A stretch of 64,000 nucleotides of DNA from Archangium gephyra (lineage in GTDB: Bacteria; Myxococcota; Myxococcia; Myxococcales; Myxococcaceae). The stretch spans positions 12,295 to 76,294 of the forward strand of contig QFQP01000036.1 in assembly GCA_003243425.1 (NCBI GenBank). The letters are read 5' to 3'. The notes beneath the pieces were generated by a model. The model saw nothing but the letters and a program-made list of their open reading frames with translations. It did no database searches and was not told the DNA's origin. Positions within the stretch are counted from its first letter, which is position 1. Each line of letters starts with the position of its first letter. The position numbers and the translations under genes are program-made. Below, one piece after another: positions 1 through 11,800 of this stretch.

Positions 1-974
1 CACAGCGCTCGAGCCGTCGCGCGATCGACACCAGCAGCTCGTCGCCCGCGTCGTGACCGAGGGAGTCGTTGATGTTCTTGAAACGGTCGAGGTCGATGAA
101 GAGCACCGAGAAGCGGTAGGCGTCGTCTCGCGCTGCGCGGTGAAACGAGTGCTCGAGGCGGTCGAGGAACAACACGCGGTTGGGCAGCCCGGTCAGCGGG
201 TCACGGCTCTTCGCCAACGTGATGTCGGTGAGCGAACCGACCATGCGCGTCGCCCTGCCCCTGCCGTCTCGCACCGCTTTTCCGCGCGCGAGCACGTGTC
301 GCCAGCTGCCGTCCTTGTGCTGCAGGCGGTGTTCGTTCTCGAAGTACGGCGTCTCGTTGCCTTCGAGGTGGCGCGTGAACTCGTGCCGGGCCTTGACGCG
401 ATCGTCTTCGTGAATGCGCTCGAACCACGCGTCGAGCGTGTCGGCGAGCTCGTCAGCCTCGAAGCCGATGATGCGCTTCCACCGCGCAGACAGGTGCAAC
501 ACCTTCGCGTCGACGCGCCAGTCCCACAGGCCGTCGTTGCTGCCTTCCATGGCGAGCGAGAACCGCTCCTCCGAGTCGCGCAGCGCTTCTTGCGATCGTG
601 AACGCTCGACGAGGTAGCGCACCATGCGGTCCAGCGTCGTGGCGCTGAAGTCGCCTTTGACGAGGTAGTCGCTGGCGCCCGCGCGCAGCGCTTCGTCGTC
701 GACCGCGTCGCTGCCGTGACCGGTCAACACCACGATGGGCATGCGCACACCACGCGCGCGTGCATCGCGAAGCAGGTCGAGCCCGCTGCGCTCACCCAGC
801 TGCACGTCGAGCAGGCACACGTCGAACTCGTCCGACAGCAGCGCTTCGAGGCCGGTCGCGTAGTCGCTGCGCCAATCGAGGCTGATCTTCGACCTCGCTT
901 CGGTGAGCAGCTCCTGCAGCACGTCTCGCGCGAACCGCGTGTCGTCGATGAGCAGCAGACGCGACGGATGACTC
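1..974 (-). CDS. Response regulator with PAS and GGDEF domains (diguanylate cyclase), C-terminus cut by window edge
   Basis: I translated this from the minus strand; it runs off the left edge. Residues 1-125 are a receiver domain with the acidic pair D11/D12, phospho-acceptor D57 (LLD), T85 and K107 (LVKGD). Residues about 135-255 are a PAS fold (RFSLAMEGSNDGLWDW) with the PAC-like end VGSLTDIT. A GGDEF domain then begins with DPLTGLPNRVLF and continues through FIDLDRFKNINDSLGHDAGD. The window ends just before the GGDEF signature loop, so catalytic competence cannot be judged. The family makes c-di-GMP in the cytoplasm after phosphorylation by a histidine kinase. GTG at 974 is chosen; a second in-frame GTG lies at 980. 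No clear ribosome binding site is visible. Confidence 0.88.
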
Positions 975-1011
975 ACGGTCACGATTCTGCCGCTTCGCAC
1001 GTCGATGCCGC

Positions 1012-1037
1012 GAGTATTGATTCCCGAATCAATATTC
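1012..1037. promoter_or_regulatory. AT-rich palindrome between divergent genes (candidate operator)
   Basis: The arms TATTGATTC and GAATCAATA (9 bp each, 2-nt centre, 1015-1034) are perfect. The dyad extends to 12-bp arms with one mismatch at 1012-1037. It lies 16 bp upstream of the acyl-CoA carboxylase start and 38 bp upstream of the divergent GGDEF gene, and is much more AT-rich than its surroundings. It probably binds a dimeric repressor controlling the carboxylase; the regulator is not identifiable here. Confidence 0.6.
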
Positions 1038-1053
1038 ACGACAGTTCGCGGCC

Positions 1054-2673
<1,620 letters not shown>

Positions 2674-2682
2674 TCGAAAGCC

Positions 2683-4632
2683 ATGAGAACGCTCACCAAA
2701 CTGTTGGTCGCCAACCGCGGAGAGATCGCGCTGCGCGTGATGAAGACCGCGAATCGCATGGGGCTCGCCACCGTCGCCGTGTATTCCGACGCCGACGCGC
2801 ACGCGCCGCACGTGAAGTTCGCCGACGAAGCGGTGCGAATCGGGCCGGCGCCGTCGAAAGACTCGTACCTGTCCATCGACGCGGTGTTGCGCGCGGCCAA
2901 GGTGACGGGCGCGGACTGCATTCATCCCGGGTACGGGTTTCTGTCGGAGAACCCCGAGTTCGCGCAGGCGGTGTTCGACGCGGGCATCACCTTCGTCGGC
3001 CCCACGCCCGAGGCGATTCGCGCCATGGGCCTGAAGCGTGAAGCCAAGGCGCTGGTCGAGAAGCGTGGCGTGCCCCTGGTGCCCGGCTTCGATGGTGGAG
3101 ATCAGTCGACGGCGCTGCTCGAGAAGAAGGCGCTCGAGATCGGACTGCCGGTCATCTTCAAGCCGTCGGCCGGCGGCGGCGGCAAGGGCATGAAGATCGC
3201 CCGCAAGCCGGAAGAGCTGCGTGAGGCGATCGAATCGGGGCAGCGTGAAGCGAAGAACGCCTTCGGTGATTCGACGTTGATCATCGAGAAGTACCTCGAG
3301 CGGCCCCGACACATCGAGGTGCAGCTGCTCGGCGATTCGCACGGCAACGTGGTGCACCTCTTCGAGCGCGAGTGCAGCATTCAGCGCAGGCACCAGAAGG
3401 TCGTCGAAGAGACGCCGTCGGTCGCGCTCAACGCCGAGAAGCGCGCCGAGATGGGCGCCGCAGCGGTCGAGGTGGCGAAGGCCGTCGGCTACACGAACGC
3501 GGGCACCGTGGAGTTCATCGTCGACGCCGACGGGCGCTTCTACTTCTCGGAGATGAACACGCGGCTGCAGGTCGAGCACCGCGTCACCGAGCTGGTGGTG
3601 GGTGTGGATCTCGTGGAGCTCCAGCTGCGCATCGCCCGCGGCGAGACGTTGCCGTTCACGCAGGCGCAGTTGAAGCAGCACGGTCACGCCGTGCAGGTGC
3701 GGCTCTACGCGGAAGACCCGGCCAACGGCTTTCTGCCCAGCGTGGGCCCGGTGCACGACTTCCACGTTCACGAAGTGGGCGGGGTGATCGTCGATTCGGG
3801 CATCGAGTCGGGCGGCGAAGTGTCGATGCACTACGACCCGATGATCGCAAAGCTCATCGCGTGGGGTGAAGACCGCGACGACGCACATGCGCGGCTGCTG
3901 CGTGCGCTCGAGGGGCTGTCGGTGCAGGGCGTGAAGACGAACCGCGGGTTTCTTTCGCGGCTCATTCAGCACGCGAAGTATCGCGAAGGTGAATTGCACA
4001 CCGGCTTCATCGAAGAGCACCTCTCACTCGAGGAGCCGCTGAATGCAGCGCGCCGGAAGCAGTGTGCGCTGGCGGCGACGCTCGTCGCGTACCTCGAACG
4101 TCGCGCGGCCGACCCGTTTCTGCCGGGCGTGGTCACCGGGTACCGCAACAACCGGTTCGCTGATCAACACGTCGAGTACGTCGACGGGCCGCGCGTGGAG
4201 TATCGCGCCCTCGGCGGCTCGAAGTTCCTCGTCGACGCAGCGCCGTGGACCGTCGTGAGCTGGAGCGCTCCGGCGCTGGTGCTCGAATCGCCGGAGGGGT
4301 TGCGCGAGCGCTTCCGCGTCACCCGCGTCGACGACACGTTCTTCGTTCACGCGCGTCACGGCAGCGAGGTGCTGAAGGAAGTGCCGCGGTTCCCCCTGCC
4401 GCAAGACTCGGCGCTCAAGGGCGGCTTCATGGCGCCGATGCCGGGCAAGGTCGTGAAGGTGAACGTGAAGGCCGGAGACGCGGTGAAGGCCGGTCAGACG
4501 TTGCTGGTGCTCGAGGCGATGAAGATGGAGCAGGCCACGCGCAGCCCCACCGATGGCGTGGTGAAGTCGGTCGCGGTGCGCGAAGGCGATCAAGTCACCG
4601 CGGGGCAGGTTCTGGTCACGCTGGAGGCGTGA
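2683..4632 (+). CDS. mccA: Acyl-CoA carboxylase biotin carboxylase/biotin carrier subunit (methylcrotonyl-CoA carboxylase alpha-like)
   Basis: This ATP-dependent biotin carboxylase is fused to its carrier domain. The N-terminal LLVANRGEIALRV opens the biotin carboxylase fold. The ATP-grasp glycine loop is KPSAGGGGKGMK (about 165-176), followed by FERECSIQRRHQK and FSEMNTRLQVEH. A linking region precedes the biotinyl domain in the last 75 residues; its attachment lysine lies in LVLEAMKMEQ. At 649 residues it is slightly shorter than many MCC-alpha chains (660-720). It pairs with the carboxyltransferase 9 bp upstream and acts in the cytoplasm. Biotinylation would need a BirA encoded elsewhere. 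Confidence 0.92.
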   Translation: MRTLTKLLVANRGEIALRVMKTANRMGLATVAVYSDADAHAPHVKFADEAVRIGPAPSKDSYLSIDAVLRAAKVTGADCIHPGYGFLSENPEFAQAVFDAGITFVGPTPEAIRAMGLKREAKALVEKRGVPLVPGFDGGDQSTALLEKKALEIGLPVIFKPSAGGGGKGMKIARKPEELREAIESGQREAKNAFGDSTLIIEKYLERPRHIEVQLLGDSHGNVVHLFERECSIQRRHQKVVEETPSVALNAEKRAEMGAAAVEVAKAVGYTNAGTVEFIVDADGRFYFSEMNTRLQVEHRVTELVVGVDLVELQLRIARGETLPFTQAQLKQHGHAVQVRLYAEDPANGFLPSVGPVHDFHVHEVGGVIVDSGIESGGEVSMHYDPMIAKLIAWGEDRDDAHARLLRALEGLSVQGVKTNRGFLSRLIQHAKYREGELHTGFIEEHLSLEEPLNAARRKQCALAATLVAYLERRAADPFLPGVVTGYRNNRFADQHVEYVDGPRVEYRALGGSKFLVDAAPWTVVSWSAPALVLESPEGLRERFRVTRVDDTFFVHARHGSEVLKEVPRFPLPQDSALKGGFMAPMPGKVVKVNVKAGDAVKAGQTLLVLEAMKMEQATRSPTDGVVKSVAVREGDQVTAGQVLVTLEA

Positions 4633-4687
4633 GCGACGCGCTGTAACTTCGGCTGCGCTCGGCCTGGGGGTCGGGTGTCGTCGAGGC

Positions 4688-5710
4688 ATGAAACGCACTT
4701 CGCTCGTCGCTGCGCTCGCCGTCTTCTCAGCCTGTCGGCCCTCGGTGCCCGCCGAGTTGAGGTACCGCCTGCGATTCGCTGACGACACGCTCGCCGGCGT
4801 GGAGCTGCAACGTGACGGGGCCAGCCTCGGCAAGGTGTCGGCGGCGGGAGCCGTCGAGTTCACCACCCCGTCGACCGTGCGCCCGACGCAGTTGCAGGTG
4901 ACGGCCCAGCTTGCGACTCCCTGTGGGCCGGTGAGCGCACCGCTGACGCTCGAGGTCTCGCCTCGCATGGACGAAGACCGCGACGTCGCAGAACGGATGA
5001 AGCGGGAAGGCGCGCTGCTCATCACCGCGAAGGCGCCGAGCACCAGGCGCTTCACGGTGCTGGTCGATCGCGGTACCGGCCCGGTCGCCATCGGTCAGGC
5101 CAGCCTTCCCGACGTGCCGCGCCCGGCGCTCTTCGAGAAGCCGGGTTGCGAGACCACCGCGCCCGTGAAGGTCGGCGACGAGGTCATCGGCACCTGGCGC
5201 GCGAGCAACCCGGTGACGTTCATCTCGGTGCCCGCGACGTGTCACAAGCTCAGCACCGTGAGCTACGGCGACGCCGTCGGCGGCTCGTCCATCGTCTTCC
5301 AGCAGCGCGTTCGCCGCTTCGAGAACCCGCCCGACTTCTTCCTGACGCCGGCGCCCACGGCGGTGAAGGCGAAGGGCCGCCAGGAGCGCTACCTCCAGGA
5401 GCTCGTCGCCACGGAGTGCCCGTCAGGCCCTGCACCCGCCGACATCGCGAAGCAGGCCTTCGAACACGGCGGCTGTCTCGAGGCGATTCCGTCGCTCAAA
5501 CGCGCCGTCGCGTGGAACGACGAAGACCTCGCGAGCACCACGACGCTGGTCACGTGCCTGGCGCAGTCGGTCTCGGTCGACGAAGCGACCGAGTTGGCGC
5601 GGCGCACGCTCGAGGCGCAGCCAGACGCGCGCGCGAAGCTCACGGAGGCCCTCGTGGCGGCCGGCCACCCGGAGGTGGAGCTGCCGCCCGAGACCCGCAT
5701 AGATAAATGA
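4688..5710 (+). CDS. Putative lipoprotein of unknown function
   Basis: A 340-residue protein I do not recognise. The N-terminus is a lipoprotein signal (MKRTSLVAALAVFSAC), with the lipobox Cys at 16. The next 80 residues look beta-rich and Ig-like. A central segment carries three cysteines (CETTAPV, ATCHKL and CPSG), and the last 80 residues (SLKRAVAWNDEDLASTTTLV) resemble helical TPR-type repeats. It lies 55 bp after the carboxylase operon and converges on the next gene, so it may be transcribed with either the carboxylase or its own promoter. Location is probably periplasmic or outer-membrane anchored. Confidence 0.72.
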   Translation: MKRTSLVAALAVFSACRPSVPAELRYRLRFADDTLAGVELQRDGASLGKVSAAGAVEFTTPSTVRPTQLQVTAQLATPCGPVSAPLTLEVSPRMDEDRDVAERMKREGALLITAKAPSTRRFTVLVDRGTGPVAIGQASLPDVPRPALFEKPGCETTAPVKVGDEVIGTWRASNPVTFISVPATCHKLSTVSYGDAVGGSSIVFQQRVRRFENPPDFFLTPAPTAVKAKGRQERYLQELVATECPSGPAPADIAKQAFEHGGCLEAIPSLKRAVAWNDEDLASTTTLVTCLAQSVSVDEATELARRTLEAQPDARAKLTEALVAAGHPEVELPPETRIDK

Positions 5711-5727
5711 ATGGACAGACGTTCAGT

Positions 5728-5743
5728 GGGCGCGTGTACGCCC
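5728..5743. terminator. Small hairpin between convergent genes (possible terminator)
   Basis: GGGCG (5728-5732) and CGCCC (5739-5743) form a 5-bp GC stem with a 6-nt loop in the 47-bp gap between two converging stops. There is no strong T-run, so terminator activity is only suggested by position. Confidence 0.28.
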
Positions 5744-5757
5744 TCCCCTCACCAGCT

Positions 5758-7476
5758 TCAGCGTGAGGCCGTCTCGATGTCGCCGGTCTTCGCGACCACG
5801 AAGCACACCACGTAGCGCGTCTGCGCCCAGCCCTCGCCGCGGTAGGTGCCGACCGCGAGGAACACGTTGATGTCCGAACGCATCAACACCTCCGGCGGGA
5901 ACTGGAAGTTGTTCAGGTCGTCGACGAGCTGCACGTAGCCGCGCACTTCGCCCTTCGCGATTTCGGCGGTCTTTTCGAGCACGTATTGCTGCGCGTCGAC
6001 GGGCGTCCACACGCGCGCCTTCAGCTTCGCCTCGACCATGCCGCCCACGTCGCCGGGCCAGAGCGTCCACTGCGCGAGGCCGAGCTTGCGGTCCTGCCGG
6101 AGCGCGTTGAGGCGGGTGATGATGGCGGCCTCGGACTCCTTGCGCTCGAACAGCCCGAGGGGCACGTAGGTGGCGAAGATGGCCGCCAGCGCGTGGTCTG
6201 CATCGTCGACTGAACCGATGGCGATCAACTGTGCGCGCGGCTCGGTGAGTGCTTTGCGCGTGAACGGGCTGTCGAGCGCGAAGTCCATGAACACGGACAG
6301 ATCACGCGAGCCGAGCAGCGCCTGACTGCCGAAGCCCGAACTCACCACGTCGAGCGGCACGTCCCAGCCGGCCATCATGCCCAGCGCGATGTCGTCAGCG
6401 TCGTGGGAGTCGCCCTTGCCGAGGGCCGCGGCGAGGTAGTGCGGCGCGAGCATCTTCGCGGTGATCGACTGCTCCTTCGTGTCGCCAACCAGCGGCAGGC
6501 CCGCGCGCTGGCGCATGCGATTGACGGCGCCGAGGAACTGCGCGTTGAAGTCACCTTTCGGAACGTCGGCACTGCCAGCCGGGCGCTGCCACGACTCAGG
6601 TGCGGTGCCCGACGGCCACAACGAGAACGACGCGACGCCGTTGCCGAGAATGCGGCCTGATTCGAACGCGGCGATCGACAGCGTGGTGTGTGTGTCGCGC
6701 GGATCGATGGGGCACTCGAACGCGAACTCGGGCGGCTGTAGCACCTCGAGCGTCTTGCACTCGGCGACTTCGTATTCCCCCTTGTTGATAAGCGCTTCGA
6801 TGCGCACCACGTTCTTCTTCGCGACGCGGCCACGCACGACGATCGATTCGCGCAGACCGACGAACTGAATCGGCTTCGAGAACTCGGCTTCAGGCGTGCC
6901 CCAGGCGACGACCAGCACGCCCTTCGTGCCTTCGCGCAGCACCGACACGCCCGTCAGCGGGGCCTGAATCTTCGAGAGCCCCTTGAGCTGCTCACGCCAA
7001 TTCGCGAGCCACTGCTCGTCGCTCACGCCGGCAGGAACGTCGCCCGACAGGGCCCACAAACGCGGGTCTTCGACGGTCGATCCGCAGCGGCGTGCGATGA
7101 AGCTCTGCAACAGGTTGCCGGGGTACTCGCTGCGCGCGAGGTAGTAGTGCGACACCTCGCGAGCGATGCACTGCATGTCGACGCTCAATGCGGTGCCGAA
7201 CGCAGGCACGTCCTGCGCGATCGCCACTTCCCACGGCGTCTTCGGCTGCACGTGCTCGACGCTCGCCGACGTGGGCAGCGGGCCCTTCAACGTCCACTGG
7301 TCGATGGCCCTGGCGCTGTCGCGCGCGAGGTCGAGCTTCGGTTCGCGCAGCGCGACTCGCTGAAGCTGTTCCTTCTTTGGAAACTGGTCCGCCGCCATCG
7401 ACGACGCCGCCGCCCACTGCGCCGAAGCGCACCCCGTCACGCCCACCGACACCACCACCATCGCCATCCAACGCAT
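5758..7476 (-). CDS. Putative lipoprotein with a CAP/SCP-like region
   Basis: The start is taken at MRWMAMVVV (7476) rather than the in-frame Met 30 bp upstream, because the signal peptide begins there; lipobox VGVTGCAS follows. The product is about 572 residues. The middle holds a beta-rich segment (FVGLRESIVVRGRVAKKN), then NRMRQRAGLPLVGDT and, after about 70 residues, HALAAIFATYVPLG. These resemble the helices of the CAP/SCP (PR-1) fold common in exported bacterial proteins. I cannot identify catalytic His/Glu pairs with confidence. It is read in the same direction as the LysR gene, 70 bp downstream of it. The cargo or ligand is unknown. Confidence 0.72.
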   Translation of the reverse strand: MRWMAMVVVSVGVTGCASAQWAAASSMAADQFPKKEQLQRVALREPKLDLARDSARAIDQWTLKGPLPTSASVEHVQPKTPWEVAIAQDVPAFGTALSVDMQCIAREVSHYYLARSEYPGNLLQSFIARRCGSTVEDPRLWALSGDVPAGVSDEQWLANWREQLKGLSKIQAPLTGVSVLREGTKGVLVVAWGTPEAEFSKPIQFVGLRESIVVRGRVAKKNVVRIEALINKGEYEVAECKTLEVLQPPEFAFECPIDPRDTHTTLSIAAFESGRILGNGVASFSLWPSGTAPESWQRPAGSADVPKGDFNAQFLGAVNRMRQRAGLPLVGDTKEQSITAKMLAPHYLAAALGKGDSHDADDIALGMMAGWDVPLDVVSSGFGSQALLGSRDLSVFMDFALDSPFTRKALTEPRAQLIAIGSVDDADHALAAIFATYVPLGLFERKESEAAIITRLNALRQDRKLGLAQWTLWPGDVGGMVEAKLKARVWTPVDAQQYVLEKTAEIAKGEVRGYVQLVDDLNNFQFPPEVLMRSDINVFLAVGTYRGEGWAQTRYVVCFVVAKTGDIETASR

Positions 7477-7546
7477 CGTCGACCTCCGACCTTCGGGTTT
7501 CGTCACCGCCTAGCAGATCGGGCGGCGCACAGAAGCCTGACGACGC

Positions 7547-8425
7547 TCAGGATTTCGGGGCGACGCTCAACGCCGCTTCGACGAGCGGGTGCAGCCCACT
7601 GCTCTTTCGCCACGCCGCGAAGATGGGGAACGAAGTGACCGGGCGCTCCAGTTTGCGCGCGACGACGCCGCTCATCTTCGGGCCGGCCTCGGTGAGCCAC
7701 GGCACCAGCGAAAAGCCGAGCCCCGCCGCGACGAAGCCCAGAATGGTGTCGGAAGAATCGGCGGCGAACCCTTCGCGCGGGGTCACGTCGTGCTGCCGCA
7801 ACGCCTCGAGCTGCAGCCCCTTGAGCGTGCGGTCGGAGTGGTAGGCGATGAAGGGCACGTCGGCGAGCCGCGACAACGTGGGCGCGCTCTTCTGCGCGAA
7901 GGGCCCGTGGGTGGGCGCGACGATCCACGCCTCGGTCTTGCCGATCTGTCGCGCCTCGATGTCACCGGGAACCTCCGGCAACCAATCGATGAGCAGGTCG
8001 GTCTGGCCCGCACGAAGTTGAACGAGGTCGGCGGTCTGCACTTCGGTCAGCGCCACCGTGATGTCGGGCCGCGCGTCTTGCAGTCTGCGCAGCCACTCGG
8101 GCACGAGGTGACGCAGCAGGTGACCGGCGGCGTGCATCTTCAGGGTTCCGCCCACCACCCCGCCGCGCACCCGCGCTTCGATGGCCGGCAGCTGCTCGAA
8201 GAACGGCGAGACCGCGTCGAACAACACCCGGCCTCGCGCCGTGAGCACCACGCGGTCCTTCCCCACGCGCTCGAACAACTTCACGCCGAGCTCGTCTTCG
8301 AGCCGTCGCACCTGCTGATGCACGCCGGGCTGGGTGATGGGGTACGGGAACGCCCGCGCCGCGCGTGCGTACCCTTCGGTCTTCGCCACCCAATAGAAGC
8401 CTTCGATTCGCTGGAGATTAATCAC
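7547..8425 (-). CDS. LysR-family transcriptional regulator
   Basis: A 292-residue LysR-type protein of standard length. The winged helix is at residues 1-60 (FYWVAKTEGYARAARAFP, then QPGVHQQVRRLEDELGVKLFER). An effector-binding periplasmic-protein-like fold follows from about residue 90 (GTLKMHAAGH onward). It is divergent from a small membrane-protein gene across 95 bp that contain inverted repeats (8444-8460), the usual arrangement for a LysR regulator acting on its neighbour. The inducer is not evident. The first helix has tyrosine/valine residues where many homologues have F..VAE.gS.s.AA; the fold still reads clearly. Confidence 0.9.
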   Translation of the reverse strand: MINLQRIEGFYWVAKTEGYARAARAFPYPITQPGVHQQVRRLEDELGVKLFERVGKDRVVLTARGRVLFDAVSPFFEQLPAIEARVRGGVVGGTLKMHAAGHLLRHLVPEWLRRLQDARPDITVALTEVQTADLVQLRAGQTDLLIDWLPEVPGDIEARQIGKTEAWIVAPTHGPFAQKSAPTLSRLADVPFIAYHSDRTLKGLQLEALRQHDVTPREGFAADSSDTILGFVAAGLGFSLVPWLTEAGPKMSGVVARKLERPVTSFPIFAAWRKSSGLHPLVEAALSVAPKS

Positions 8426-8443
8426 TCACCCCAGCTTATCGAT

Positions 8444-8460
8444 TCACGATGAACGTGTAA
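8444..8460. promoter_or_regulatory. Inverted repeat in the LysR divergent promoter (candidate operator)
   Basis: CACG-ATGAA-CGTG at about 8445-8457 is a short perfect dyad inside the 95-bp divergent region. A related half-site, CGTTTCATCG at 8483-8492, is nearly the inverse of CGATGAACG at 8447-8455. Paired sites of this kind suit a LysR tetramer. This is inference from position and symmetry only. Confidence 0.4.
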
Positions 8461-8520
8461 CACACACTTTCCGACGTTCGGGCGTTTCATCGTTCTCACC
8501 CGCTGCCCTGGAGAACGCCC

Positions 8521-8805
8521 ATGAACGCCATGAAGAACTTCGCCCACCTCGTCGTGCTCGCGCTGTGGATGCTCGCGGGCGCCGCCTTCAGCCTGAAGGT
8601 GTTGTTCGCCGGGGCCTTCATTCCCGTGCTGCTCTTCTGGGCGTGGTTCGGCGGCTACGCGGCGGTCACTTCGTTCCTGGCCGACAAGTTCAAGTCACCG
8701 GTCGGCGCGTTGTTGAGCCACGGCGCCGTCGTTCTGTTCGTGTCGCTGATGCCGAAGGTGATGCCGTTCTCGGTGCTGCGCCTGGGCATCGACCTTCTGG
8801 GTTGA
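8521..8805 (+). CDS. Small integral membrane protein
   Basis: A 94-residue hydrophobic protein with about three membrane segments: residues 8-24 (HLVVLALWMLAGAAFSL), 25-50 (FAGAFIPVLLFWAWFGGYAAV) and 62-85. A good Shine-Dalgarno GGAG lies about 8 nt before the ATG. It is divergent from the LysR gene and a likely target of it. The stop abuts the convergent lipoprotein gene. I do not recognise the family. Confidence 0.75.
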   Translation: MNAMKNFAHLVVLALWMLAGAAFSLKVLFAGAFIPVLLFWAWFGGYAAVTSFLADKFKSPVGALLSHGAVVLFVSLMPKVMPFSVLRLGIDLLG

Positions 8806-11800
8806 TCAGTTGGCCACGCCCACCGTGTACGCCCCGAGTGCGCCGGTGCTCACGCGCACGAAGTACGTGCCGGCTGCGGTCACCGAGAACGTGAGCGAGC
8901 CCGGGCCCGTACCCGTCGCGATGGCCGTGCCGGTCGCGGTCTCGACGCGAACCGAGGTGGCCACTCCGGTCGTCACCACGCGCAGCGCGAGCGGGCCCGC
9001 GGTGGTGAACGTGAAGTAGTCGAAGTCACCCGTGTACTGGAGCGCGCCGTTCGACGTGCTGCCGGCGACGGTGAGGCCCGTGGCGCCGGTGCGCGCATCG
9101 GCGTGGTCGTCTTCGCCGTTGTCGATGACGCGCAGGGTCCACGCCGAGAGCGTCGAAGCGTAGGCACGCGTGCACAGGAACAGGGTCTGCGAGGCAGAGG
9201 CCTTGAAGTGCACCGCTTCGCTGTCGGTGGTCGAGATGAGCGTCGCGGTCGCGGTGTAGACGGTGAGGTACACGTCGGTGCTGGTCGTCTCTTCGAAGGT
9301 GTAGCCGTGGTTGGCGATGACCGGCACCGCGACACAGTCGGTGTCGTTGGTGAGGTCGAACCGGCCGCTCAGGCTGGCTCCGGGGCTCAGCGGCGCCGGG
9401 GTGTCGTCGCGGGAGTCGGCGTGGTCGTCGACGCCTTCATCGGTGACCCGCAGGGTCCACCCGCTCACCACGTTCGCGTTGAAGGACCGCGTGCACAGGA
9501 ACAGCGTCTGCGAGGAACCCGCCTCGAAGCGCACCGACTCGGCGTCGGTCTCGGCGAGGTAGGTGCCGGTCGCCGTGTACACCGACAGGAACACGTCGAC
9601 GTTGGTGGTCTCGGCGAAGGTGTAGATGCGGTTGGCCTGCACCGGCACCGCGACGCACTCCACGTCGTAGGGGTACTGGAAGTTGCCGCTGAGGCTCGCG
9701 CCGGGAGAGGCCGTGGGCGTGAGGGTCACCGGGCCGTCGGCGCGCGAGTTCACGTAGTCGTCGACGCCTTCGTCGGTGACCCGCAGGGTCCAGCTGGCCA
9801 GGGAGGCGGCGTTGAAGGCCCGCGTGCACAAGTAGAGCGTCTGCGTGCTGCCCGCGATGAAGCGGTGCGACTCGGTGTCGGTCTGCGACACGAAGGTGCC
9901 GGTGGCCGTGTAGATGGCGGTGTACACGTCGGCGTTGCTGGTCTCCGAGAACACGTAGATGCGGTTGGCCTGCACCGGCACCGCGAGGCACTCGGTGTCG
10001 TACGGGTACTGGAACTGGCCGGTCACCGTGGCGCCGGGGAGCAGCGTCGCCGGGTTCTCGGTGCGCGAGTTGGCGTGGTCGTCGACCCCCACGTCGGTCA
10101 CCGTCAACGTCCAGCTGGCGATGTTCGTCGCCGAAGACGCGCGGGTGCAGAAGTAGAGCGTCTCGTCGTTCTGCGAGAGGAACCGGTGCGACTCGTCTTC
10201 GGTGCTGGCGACGAAGGTACCGGTCGCCGTGTAGAGCGTGTCGACCACGTCGGTGCCGGAGGTTTCCGCGAAGTGGTAGATGCGGCCGGCCTGCACCGGC
10301 ACCGCCAGGCAGTCCACGTCGCCGACGAAGTCGAACTTGCCGGTCAGCGTGTTGCCCGGTGAAGCGCTGGGCGTGAGCGTCGCCGGGTTGTCGCTGCGCG
10401 AATCGGCGTGGTCATCGACGCCCGAATCGCTCAGCCGCAGGGTCCATGCGCTGAGCGACGACGACGCGTTGGCTTCCACGCACAGGAACAAGGTCTCGGC
10501 CACGGCGGTCTTGAAGCGCAGCCACTCGCTGTCGGTGCGCGGAATGTACGTGCCGGTCGCGGTGAACACGGTGAGGCGCACGTCGAGCGTGGTGAGCTCT
10601 TCGAGCTGGTACACGCGGTTGGCCTGCACCGGTACCGCGAGGCAATCGACGTCGCCGGGGAAATTGAAGACACCGTTCACCGAGGTGCCCGGGTTTGCTG
10701 GCATCACCACCGACGGGTTTCCGTCACGCGAGTCGGCGTGGTCGTCGCTCGAGAAGGTCAGCGAGAGCGTGGTGTTGCCCATGGCCGACGCGGTCTGTGG
10801 CCGCGCCTGCATGAAGAAGGTGCCGGTGCTCGCCAGCTTCACGTGCACGCGGTTGCTGCCGTTGGTGGCGATGGCCGTCGCGCCGTTCGAGCCGTAGAGC
10901 GACACGTACGAGCTCACGCCGCTGACTTCACCGAGCACCACGGTGCCGGCGTCGGCGTTGAACAGCACCCAGTCGACGTCGCCAGCGGGCGCGTAGGTGT
11001 GCTGCTGCGGCGTGCCGGGGAAGATGGGTTTGGCGAGCGCGGGGCACTCATCGGGCTCGTAGCTGTCGCCGGTCGAGTGCTGCGTGCTGCAGGTCGGCGG
11101 AGCGATGACCTCGCAGCCGGTCGGGCCTTCCTGGTAGCCGATGTTGCACGCGCAGCTCGCGCCTCCGTCGACGGCGCTGCACACGCCGCGGTTGGGTTGG
11201 TTGCAGGGGTTGGGGTTGCACGCGTCGAGCTGCACGCAGCTGCCGTTCATGTCGACGAAGCCGGCGTTGCAGCCACACACCGCCGCGCCGTTGAGCGCCG
11301 TACACACGCCCCGGTTGGGCTGGTTGCACGGGTTGGGGCTGCACACGTCGACCACCACGCAGGTGCCTCCTTGATCTTGAAAACCCGCGTTGCAGCCGCA
11401 GATCGCAGTGCCGTTGGCAGCGGTGCACACCCCACGGTTGGGCTGCGTGCACGGGTTGGGGTCGCAGGCGTCGTCGAGCACGCAGGCTCCGCTCTGATCC
11501 CGGTAGCCCGCGTTGCAGCCGCAGATGGCGACGCCGCTCTGCTCGGTGCACACGCCGCGGTTGGGCTGCGTGCACGGGTTGGGGTTGCAGGCCTGCATCG
11601 GCACGCACTGCCCGCCGACGTCGGGCCGGTAGCCGCTGTCACACCCGCACGTCACCAGGCCGCCCACGGTGCTGCACTGCGTGCGGTTGGGCTGCGTGCA
11701 GGGGTTGGGCATGCACGACGGCGCGCGCACACACGCGCCGGTACCGTCGTCGATGAAGCCTGAGTCGCACTGACAGATCGCCGTGCTGCCCTGCGCGACG

